In this document: piece by piece, positions 1-6,053 of the stretch
Layout of the letters: every line of letters starts with the position of its first letter
Numbering within the stretch: position 1 is the first letter of the stretch
Position numbers and translations under genes: made by a program
From: Pseudomonadota bacterium
GTDB taxonomy: Bacteria > Myxococcota > Myxococcia > Myxococcales > Vulgatibacteraceae
Reading direction: 5' to 3'
NCBI GenBank assembly: GCA_023436385.1
Contig: JAEZJH010000177.1
Location: forward strand, 1 to 10,100
Length of the DNA: 10,100 bases
The notes under the pieces: model-generated
What the model was told of the DNA's origin: nothing
Databases searched by the model: none
What the model saw: only the letters and a program-made list of their open reading frames with translations

Positions 1-1
1 C

Positions 2-118
2 ATCGCCGACGCCGTCTGCGACCGGCTGGTCCACAACGCCCACCGGATCAAACTCACAGGCGAGTCGGGCCGGAAGACCCGCGGCGCCTTGACCACCGGC
101 GCGAAGCCGGCGAAGTAG
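2..118 (+). CDS. istB: IstB-like ATP-binding transposition helper, C-terminal fragment
   Basis: Reading from base 2, 38 codons run to TAG at 116-118. The peptide contains the typical IstB C-terminal pattern: IADAVCDRLVHNAHRI, then LTGESGRK, followed by a short basic, low-complexity tail ending GAKPAK. In IS21-family elements IstB is an AAA+ ATPase that helps the IstA transposase select and capture target DNA. Only the extreme C-terminus is in the window, so the Walker motifs and the overlapping istA gene cannot be seen and activity cannot be judged. The stop lies 122 bp from the inferred IS tip, normal for the right end of such an element. Confidence 0.85.
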   Translation: MADAVCDRLVHNAHRIKLTGESGRKTRGALTTGAKPAK

Positions 119-140
119 GAGGCGCCCAGCGGCGTCACGC

Positions 141-1088
141 TCAGGGGGCGATCGCCATCACCGAACCCGGTGATCGGCTTGCTCCGGAACGGGCGATCGG
201 CTTGCGCCGGGATAGGCGATCGACATCGCCGGAATACGCACCGATCAGGTCGACCGCCGCCAGGGCGACCCCGGACTCCCGGAGGGCCCGGCCGATCGAC
301 GCGGCGACCTTGGCCTCCGCCTCGGAGAGGCGGCAGGGCTCGCAGGTGGCGCCGCGGTCCATGTCGACGAGGAAGGTCTCGGCCACCGGGCGCTTGCGGG
401 CGTAGCCGATCAAGCGGGCCTCGGCGAACCAGAGCCGGGTCTCCCCCACGGTGCGGATCTCGTCGAGGTACTGCTGGAGCACGACGGGGCGGGAGAACCG
501 GTCGGACACCTGCTCGACCAGCGCCCGGGCGCGATCGGCGCCGGCGGTGGTGGTCCAGTCGAGCAGATGGACCGCCCGGCTGGCGGCGTCGCCGAGGGGC
601 TTCAGTACGGTGATGCGCTGCTCCCGGCCGAAGCCCTCGAGATCCTGCCAGTCGGAGGCGACGACGGTGGCCGGGAGGTGGCCGACGAGGTGGGCGGGAC
701 CGAGCTTGTCGCTGACCAGCGCCAGCACCGGGAGCGGGTTGACGAACCGGGTCCGGACGCCGGCGAACTCCGCCAGCCGGAGGAGCTGGAGGGGTTCCCA
801 GTAGTGGCGATCGACGGGCGGATCGACGCGGTAGTGGACCACGTCGAAGAATCCGACCGGGTGGTCCTCGGCCGGCCCCAGGCCCCAGCCCTCCGCGTGG
901 CGAGTGGCGGGGATCGAGACCACCGGACGGCAGCGGATCCGTGGCTCGCCGTGTTCGAGACGGAGCCCGGGGGTGTCGCAGAGCCAGGACGGGACTCCCT
1001 GCACGGCGAACTCCTGGATCAGCCGCAACGTGGTGTCACGGGGGTGATCGAGCGTCGCCCAGGGGTCGGTAATCCAGAGCAGCTTCAT
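141..1088 (-). pseudogene. Glutathione synthetase-like ATP-grasp protein, 3' end replaced by IS21-like insertion
   Basis: The 315-codon frame aligns by eye along its length with bacterial glutathione synthetase (about 316 residues in E. coli): an N-terminal MKLLWITDP block, FFDVVHYRVDPPVD (residues 80-93) like the DVILMRKDPPFD region, VLALVSDKL (121-129), ITVLKPL (159-165) in the ATP-binding domain, and VVLQQYLDEI near 202-211 followed by GETRL (216-220). Similarity stops at AAVDLIG (277-283). Asp280 corresponds to the first metal ligand, but the following E-x-N segment and the last roughly 38 residues are missing. The Gly283 codon is split by the IS tip at 240/241, and residues 284-315 are IS-encoded. 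The usual glycine-rich loop is also changed (LGDAASRAV), so this may be a divergent ATP-grasp paralogue rather than housekeeping GshB. The product is probably inactive. No strong Shine-Dalgarno sequence precedes the ATG; it lies 147 bp downstream of a same-strand lipoprotein gene. Confidence 0.8.
150..240 (-). repeat. Four tandem terminal repeats of the IS21-like right end
   Basis: GATC motifs occur at 150, 172, 195 and 218 (spacings 22, 23, 23), each closing a repeat unit when read inward from the tip on the minus strand: 240-218, 217-195, 194-172 and 171-150. The two central units agree at 19 of 23 positions. Shared features are a TTCCGG-like core near the outer side and the inner half AAGCCGATC or similar. 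These are best read as the multiple transposase-binding repeats of an IS21-family end. They are also translated out of frame as the tail of the disrupted ATP-grasp gene. Confidence 0.8.
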
Positions 1089-1235
1089 GCGTGCGGTCCC
1101 GCCCGGAGATCCGCGGCCAATGCCACAGCCGCCGGGGGAGGCGCAAGTCGCACGCTGCTGCGCCGGCGTCCCGCCGCGAGACGCCCGCGGCCGGAGGTCG
1201 TCCGACCGAAGGCGTTCCTCGCGCCGGTCTCCGCC

Positions 1236-1736
1236 CTATTCGATCGGAACCAACTCGACCGTGGCCGCGCCGACCCAGCCGCAGCCCTCGCCGTTCGGCT
1301 CCGACCACTCGTACTCCGGTCGGACCCGCGCCGCGGCGATCTCCACGCCGCCCCGCTCGAGGTGCAGCTCCAGCTGGCACGGATGGGCGCGGAGCTCGAC
1401 TCCCCAGGGGGTCCACCGGACCTTGGGGTGGTCGGTGCACCTGTCCCCCTCCACCATCCCCGGGACGTAGGTGCAGGTGAAGGGCTCGTCGCCGACAAGG
1501 CCATGGAGCGTCCAGCCCTCGTCCCGGGGCAGGTCGGGGAGGTCCACGAAGACGCCGCTGAAGTAGTACACGCTGAGGCAGTCCCCGGTCGGTTCGCCAT
1601 CGTCATACCGCCCGTAGGTCTCCTCCGCGAACCCGCCGCCACAGACCGGGCCAGCGGGACCTCCGGCGTCCGCACCGCAGGCGAAGAGGCCCACGGCGAG
1701 GCCGAGGGCGACCAAGGGCTGCAGGTATCCACGCAT
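1236..1736 (-). CDS. Small cysteine-containing lipoprotein of unknown function
   Basis: This is a 166-residue product. The first 19 residues form a lipoprotein signal peptide: Arg2, a hydrophobic core PLVALGLAVG, and the lipobox LFAC with the lipidated Cys20. The mature part has six further cysteines (32, 53, 88, 100, 120, 152), an even number fitting three disulfides in an oxidising compartment. Tryptophan, glycine and acidic residues are common, and the end GCGWVGAATVELVPIE looks like a beta strand closing a small all-beta domain. The ATG is preceded by a GGAGGAG Shine-Dalgarno sequence about 8 bases upstream, supporting this start. It is the first gene of a minus-strand pair with the disrupted ATP-grasp gene and is divergent from the cysteine-rich lipoprotein gene at 2038. 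I do not recognise the family; export and lipidation are the only firm inferences. Confidence 0.72.
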   Translation of the reverse strand: MRGYLQPLVALGLAVGLFACGADAGGPAGPVCGGGFAEETYGRYDDGEPTGDCLSVYYFSGVFVDLPDLPRDEGWTLHGLVGDEPFTCTYVPGMVEGDRCTDHPKVRWTPWGVELRAHPCQLELHLERGGVEIAAARVRPEYEWSEPNGEGCGWVGAATVELVPIE

Positions 1737-2037
1737 GGATGGCTCTCCTCCCGGCGGGCAAGAACCATCGAACCCCGCCAGCCCTACCGCTACCGCGGGT
1801 CGCGAGCCGGGTGTGGTTCGTATTCAGGAAACGCCGGCCTCTCCTCGGAGGCGCCGCGGTGGCCAGCGCCGGAAGCGCGGCGCCGGCCGGAGGTGGCGCG
1901 GAGACGACGAACGAGGGGCCCATCGGGCCGCGCTCGTGGACGAGGCAAATGACCCCGGCGAACGCCGCCGATTCCCGGCCGCAGCGAAGCATGGGAAGAT
2001 GGCGAACCATCGGCGGGGAAGCGACCGGAGGAGGCGG
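1737..2037. promoter_or_regulatory. Divergent intergenic region between two lipoprotein genes
   Basis: These 301 bp separate the divergent starts at 1736 (minus) and 2038 (plus) and must hold promoters for both directions. A less GC-rich pocket around 1810-1830 (GTGTGGTTCGTATTCAGG) is the most promoter-like spot, but I cannot place a convincing -35/-10 pair or a sigma-54 element. Open frames crossing the region are arginine- and proline-rich and do not look like protein. The two Shine-Dalgarno sequences at its edges are clear. Confidence 0.4.
2027..2034 (+). promoter_or_regulatory. Shine-Dalgarno sequence that fixes the start of the 2038 lipoprotein
   Basis: GGAGGAGG lies three bases before the ATG at 2038, with its core AGGAG about seven bases away. 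It supports this start over the open frame that runs upstream to 1735, whose extra 101 codons are arginine-rich and would bury the signal peptide. Confidence 0.7.
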
Positions 2038-2469
2038 ATGGCCAGAGCGCCGAAAACATGGGCGGGGTGCCTCGCGATCGGCGCGATCGGCACGGTCGGT
2101 GCGGCCGTCGCGGCCTGCACCATCACGGGAGGCGGGGGCGGAGACGGCTCGGGCGGCGAGACACCGGACGGGGATCCGGTGTTTCTCGGCTCCTGCACCG
2201 GAGCCCCCGATGAACAGGGCGTCTATTCCTGTTTGGAGTACTGGCAGGCGTACGTCGACGGCCCCGACCCGGCGATCCCCTGGCAGGCCGGCTGCGTCAA
2301 CGCCGGGGGCTCCTACTCCTCGGGCCACTGCGCCGGCGGGTACGTCGGCTGCTGCGTGCGAACGCAGGAGGAGCCGGACTACATGAGCGAGCGGCTGTGC
2401 TACTACGGGCCGGGCGACTGGAGCCTCGCCGAGCCCACCTGCACCGGTCTCGGCGGCGTCTGGGACTAG
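2038..2469 (+). CDS. Cysteine-rich lipoprotein of unknown function
   Basis: This is a 143-residue product with a clear lipoprotein signal: basic MARAPK, a hydrophobic stretch, and the lipobox VAAC with Cys27 as the lipidation site. A glycine-rich flexible linker (GGGGGDGSGG, 31-40) follows, typical of a spacer between the membrane anchor and a folded domain. The mature domain (about 48-143) has eight cysteines (53, 65, 86, 98, 105, 106, 121, 135), fitting four disulfides. It has a possible internal pseudo-repeat: CVNAGGSYSSGHC and CTGLGGVWD share the C-x2-x-GG-aromatic pattern. The adjacent pair GCC at 104-106 is characteristic of small disulfide-stabilised extracellular domains. The long upstream extension of the frame is rejected on the position of the signal peptide and the Shine-Dalgarno sequence. 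No family name is offered. Its role is probably at the outer membrane or cell surface. Confidence 0.75.
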   Translation: MARAPKTWAGCLAIGAIGTVGAAVAACTITGGGGGDGSGGETPDGDPVFLGSCTGAPDEQGVYSCLEYWQAYVDGPDPAIPWQAGCVNAGGSYSSGHCAGGYVGCCVRTQEEPDYMSERLCYYGPGDWSLAEPTCTGLGGVWD

Positions 2470-2475
2470 CCGGCC

Positions 2476-2490
2476 GACCGGTCACCGGTC
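2476..2490 (+). terminator. Perfect dyad just after the 2038-2469 stop, possible terminator stem
   Basis: GACCGGTCACCGGTC is a perfect inverted repeat starting six bases after the TAG stop. As RNA it could form a 6-bp all-strong stem with a three-base loop. There is no T tract behind it, so a classical intrinsic terminator is not shown; it could equally be a protein-binding operator upstream of the next gene, or chance in GC-rich DNA. Confidence 0.25.
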
Positions 2491-2617
2491 TCGCCCACCG
2501 CCCTCGACTTCGCCGCCGCCGACCTGCTCCCCACGCCAACTTCGGGGTTGAGCCGACCTGGCCGCGGCGTCAAGATGCGCGCCCAGGCCGAAGTGCAAGA
2601 CCGCGGAGGGGTCGGTC

Positions 2618-3946
2618 ATGTCGCGAATCCGTCAGCTTCTCGAGCGCGCCAAGTCTGCGAGCTGGTCGCGCCGCCAGTTCCTGAAAACCAGCGCCGCGGC
2701 AGCCCTGGCCCTGGCCCTCCCGGCACCGATGGGCTGTGGCTCGAGCGGTCGGGGGAAGCGGTCCCGCCATACGCTCCACGTCGACCTGTCACACGTGGCC
2801 GCCGAACTCGGGGATCGGCCCTTCTTCCTGCAGGCGGGCGGAGACCTGCACCAGCTGCTCCCCCACGACCACGAAACCCGCGCCGACGCGCGCGAGGACG
2901 AGCCGCTCCTCCAGGGAGTGGCGGACGAGGCGCTCACCCACTTCGCGCCGGACGTCGCGCTGCCGGACGACGCCCTGCAGCTCGTCCACGTCACCGCCGG
3001 CGATCCCACCCGGGATCCCGATCACCGCCTGCTCCTCAGCGCCCTCCACGTCCCCGGCTGGACCCGCGCCGACCACGCGCTCTACCGGGCGGAGAAGGAC
3101 GGCCTCGACGCCGCCGACCCCCCGGAGACGGAGAACCACGGGCAGGACTACCTCTGCTACGTCGATTGCGCGGTGGCCTTCGTCTTCCACCACCCGGAGC
3201 TGTGCAACCTCGATCCGGCGCTGGCCACGCTGCTCCTCTGGCACATCGACCCGGTCGACGCCTCCCAGCGCTGCTCGCGGTACGCGGCCCACCGGCAGGA
3301 GATCCTCGACCTCGCCGCCGCCATGGCCGCCGCCGGGCCGGACGGCTTCTGCGTGAAGGACCCCCTCGTCGCCAGCGACGGCAGTCCCGTCTTGTGGGCC
3401 ACCGGCGTCGACGGCGAGCGGCACCTGGTGGTGGTCCGCGACGGCGTCCCGTACCGCACCATGGCCTTCGACGGCGACGGGAACCCGCTCGCCCTGGAGG
3501 AGCGGGATCCGGCGGAACGGATGCCGGCGTTCACCTACCGGCCCACCGACGCCATCCTCGACCGGGCCCGGGCGGCGGTGCACGCGGCCCTCAACTCCGC
3601 CAAGGACGATCCCGACCTCGAGGGCATCGCCTGGGCCGCGGTGGAGGGGGCTCCGCCCGTCGTGCACGACACCCCACCCAGCCCGCCCCGGCTCGACGGC
3701 GCCGGCGACATCACCGTGCGGCTGCGACACGAGGGCGGCCACGACGGCCTCTCCTTCCACCTCCCCACGAAGACCCTGGCGGCGGCGGAGGGCGACCGGT
3801 TCGTGACCCTCGAGGCGAAGAACTACTACATGCGCTACGTGGGCGTGTTCGTGCGCTGGCTGCTCGCCGACGGCACGCCCGATCCCGCCGCCCTTGACTT
3901 CTACGGGAGCCGGTCGGCCTTCGGGCGGCCCGCCTGGCACGCGTAG
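2618..3946 (+). CDS. Tat-signal lipoprotein, N-terminal part of a frame interrupted by an amber codon
   Basis: This is a 442-residue product. It begins with a twin-arginine signal, SRRQFLK at 17-23, a hydrophobic alanine/leucine core, and PMGC with Cys40 as the likely lipidation site, so it should be exported folded and anchored. The start is supported by GGAGGGG seven bases before the ATG. The mature part is rich in histidine and aspartate (for example HDHE near 88, FHHPELC near 190, with the cysteine pair CYVDC just before). Around 385-425 it has beta-rich text such as GLSFHLPTKTL and NYYMRYVGVFVRWL. The frame stops at TAG (3944-3946) after GRPAWHA, but coding-like sequence continues in the same frame to 6034 with no intervening stop and no ribosome-binding site. 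I read this as the first part of one protein of about 1138 codons. No enzyme family is recognised. A 148-bp gap separates it from the preceding lipoprotein gene. Confidence 0.7.
   Translation: MSRIRQLLERAKSASWSRRQFLKTSAAAALALALPAPMGCGSSGRGKRSRHTLHVDLSHVAAELGDRPFFLQAGGDLHQLLPHDHETRADAREDEPLLQGVADEALTHFAPDVALPDDALQLVHVTAGDPTRDPDHRLLLSALHVPGWTRADHALYRAEKDGLDAADPPETENHGQDYLCYVDCAVAFVFHHPELCNLDPALATLLLWHIDPVDASQRCSRYAAHRQEILDLAAAMAAAGPDGFCVKDPLVASDGSPVLWATGVDGERHLVVVRDGVPYRTMAFDGDGNPLALEERDPAERMPAFTYRPTDAILDRARAAVHAALNSAKDDPDLEGIAWAAVEGAPPVVHDTPPSPPRLDGAGDITVRLRHEGGHDGLSFHLPTKTLAAAEGDRFVTLEAKNYYMRYVGVFVRWLLADGTPDPAALDFYGSRSAFGRPAWHA
3944..3946 (+). other. In-frame amber codon inside a long coding frame
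   Basis: TAG interrupts an otherwise open frame running 2618-6034. The 32 codons between it and the first possible downstream start (GTG at 4043) end in G or C in 30 cases, the same bias as the flanking gene. A single base change would turn it into a Tyr codon. The next bases (GTCGAC) do not match a known strong readthrough context. A nonsense mutation, a sequencing error and recoding all remain possible. Confidence 0.75.
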
Positions 3947-6034
3947 GTCGACAGCCTGGTCAACAAGGGCTTCGGCGGCGGCCACAACGATCCGCCCACC
4001 TTCTTCCTCGGGATCCTCCCGGCAGTCCCCGCCTTCGCCGGCGTGCCGAGGCCGCCGGATACCTACCGCTTCTCGATCCCCTTCCCTCCCTCGTCGTCCC
4101 GGGCCGAGGTGATCTTCGCCTCCTTCGGCACCGGCCAGGCGCGCTGGGCCACCTTGCCGGGCGCGACCCTCACCGGAATCGTGAACCTCGGGATCCCGGG
4201 CTACTTCCTGGCCACCGGCCTCTACGAAGGACCGGCGGGAAAGGCCCTTCTCAACAAGGTGGTGAAGGACCCGGCGATCCTCGAGGCGCTGGTGATGGTG
4301 GGCCTGGGGATGGTGGTGACCGGCGCCCTCGGCGACGCCGGAACCGGCCTCGACACCAGTTACACCCGCTGGGCCAAGTCGCTGGGCAGCGTGCTGGTCG
4401 GCCCGGGCTGCAGCGCCCTGCGCTACGCGATCGTCACCGCGGCCACCGAGGCCGCGGGCGAGCGCTCCATTCCCTTCGCCGGCTGGGCGCTCTACCTCGC
4501 GGGCACGGCGGAGATGGTGTCCGACCTGGCCCAGACCATCGCGGAGATCGCGTCGAGCGATGCCGTCTACCGGAACCCGGTGACGCTCACCTGGACGCCA
4601 GAGCTGCGGATCCTTCCCGATCCGGAGAACATCCGGGGCGGGTTCCCGGAGTCGGCCACCCGCTACACGGTGACGGTGCAGCTCGAGAACGCCGACTTCC
4701 ACAAGTGGGAGTCGGTCGAGCTGGCCAGCACCGCCGTCCCCCACCTCGACCTGTCCTTCCCCGAGATCCCGGCGGGCGGCTATGCCACCTGGGTGGTGAA
4801 CTTCCACGCGGGCGAGGGGGACCTCCTCGTCGGCACCGCCTCGAAGCGCCTCGTCAACCGCCCGGTCGCCGCGGGCGACACCACCGTCTCCGCGGACGAG
4901 AAGGACTTCACCCTCCAGATCACCGAGCTGGCCGTCCCGCTCACCGCCCAGACGACCTACCGGCAGAAGGACAAGATCGGCGTGGTGGATGGGACCCACC
5001 GCTGGCTCGCCGCCGTCGACGAAAACGGCCACGAGGTCCCCCCGCCCGTCCCCACGGCGACGAAGGCGAGCCTCGACTGCGCCGACACCGGGCCGGGAAT
5101 GTGCGCGGCCCTGGGCCTCACCCTGAGCCAGCGCGCCAAGGCCGCGGCCTACGTGTGGCTGTCCGGGGGCACGGAGCCCGCCTGCGGCGGGGCGGGCGGC
5201 GGCGGGCAGCTCCGCTCGGTGCAGCACCTCTCCCTCACCGGCAACGCCGTCGGCGGTCCCGAGAGCTTCCTCCGCCGGTCTCCCTGCCGGTGGGCCTACC
5301 CGGGCGTGGCCGTGGCCTACGACCTCCACGGACCGGCAAACGGCCACCACGCCTTCGTGGAGCCCGTGCGCATCGACGGGACCACCCGCTACCTCGTCCG
5401 CCGGATCGCCCTCGACGGGAGCCTGTCCTTCGGGGGCGGCCAGGCCGTGGCGTGTCTCTCCGGTCCGCCCGACGCGGTGGCCCTTCACCCCGACGGCAAG
5501 CTCGTCGCCGTCTCGCGCCTCCGCGGCAAGCTGGAGATCGCCGACCTCACCGCGGACCCCGTTCCCGACGCACTGGCGCCCTCCGCGCGGCTCGCCGCCG
5601 GGATCGGCAGCCGCAAGGGCCTCCTGAACGGCCCCGTCGCCCTGGCAGTCCGGAAGGACGGCATGGTCCTCGTCCTCGAGAGCGGGAACCGGCGGGTGTC
5701 GGCCTTCGACGTCGGCGGCTCGGTGCTCGCGCCGTTTGCCGGCGGGACCAGCTTCCCGCTGGTCGCCGACCCGGAGCCGGTGGTGCCCCTGGACCTGGCC
5801 GTCGAGGGCGAGGACTACGTCTACGTGCTCTCCCACGCGGGCACGGGCGCCACCGCCGCGGACTACCGGCTCGACCTCTACGAGCCCGACGGGACCTGGC
5901 TCGCCCGGACCACGGGAATGGCCGCGGCCCGTCTCGCCGTCGACGCCTTCCGGAACGTCTTCACCCTCAACTACGAGACCGTCCCCGGGCCGGCCGGCGC
6001 GGAGCCGACCCTCGGCCTGTGGGTGCCCGCCTGA
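3947..6034 (+). pseudogene. C-terminal part of the interrupted Tat lipoprotein: hydrophobic region plus NHL-like propeller
   Basis: This frame continues that of the preceding feature directly after the TAG. If translated on its own, the first usable start is GTG at 4043 (663 residues), but it has no Shine-Dalgarno sequence and no signal peptide, so separate expression is doubtful. Early on there are two hydrophobic, glycine-rich stretches (about 4165-4230, GIVNLGIPGYFLATGLY, and 4280-4345, ALVMVGLGMVVTGALG), possibly membrane-associated. A beta-rich middle includes RYTVTVQLENADFHKWESVE. From about 5450 the text becomes repeat-like: PDAVALHPDGKLVAVSR, NGPVALAVRKDGMVLVLES with NRRVSAFDVGG, LDLAVEGEDYVYVLSH and RLAVDAFRNVFTLN. 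These are the alternating strands and PDG turns of NHL-type propeller blades, about four of which are visible. The stop at 6032-6034 lies 19 bases before the next gene, indicating an operon. The function is unknown; propellers of this type usually bind ligands or proteins. Confidence 0.65.
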
Positions 6035-6042
6035 TCCGGGCC

Positions 6043-6047
6043 GGAGG
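6043..6047 (+). promoter_or_regulatory. Shine-Dalgarno sequence that fixes the start of the 6054 lipoprotein
   Basis: GGAGG is followed by six bases and then ATG at 6054, which opens directly into a lipoprotein signal peptide. The same frame is open back to 5736, but those 106 codons overlap the upstream gene in another frame and are proline-, serine- and arginine-rich, so the upstream extension is an artefact. Confidence 0.75.
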
Positions 6048-6053
6048 CCTGTT

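Larger units (their letters stand above)
1..240 (+). mobile_element. Right end of an IS21-family insertion sequence (partial)
   Basis: The stretch holds the 3' end of an istB-type gene followed by about 120 bp of non-coding terminal DNA. On the minus strand the outer tip reads TGCGTATTCCGG starting at 240, so the element ends in CA on the plus strand, as IS21-family ends do (5'-TG...CA-3'). Behind the tip are four direct repeats of 22-23 bp, each ending in GATC when read inward. Multiple internal repeats at the ends are a known trait of IS21-family elements. Homology to glutathione synthetase begins immediately beyond 240, which fixes the boundary independently. The rest of the element (istA, most of istB, left end) lies outside the window. 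A 4-8 bp target duplication would start at 241 but cannot be checked here. Confidence 0.85.

Noticed and set aside
150..243. CRISPR-like or regulatory array from regularly spaced GATC repeats
   Set aside because: The units are contiguous with no spacers, and they abut an istB end and an interrupted gene, so IS terminal repeats explain them.
1196..1207. GGTCGTCCGACC dyad between the ATP-grasp and small lipoprotein genes
   Set aside because: A 5-bp stem with a 2-base loop is too short to support a terminator or operator in DNA of this composition.
567..1952. Plus-strand open frame of 461 codons over the ATP-grasp and small lipoprotein genes
   Set aside because: It covers two minus-strand genes with family similarity or a lipobox, is rich in Arg/Gly/Ala, and shows no motif of its own.
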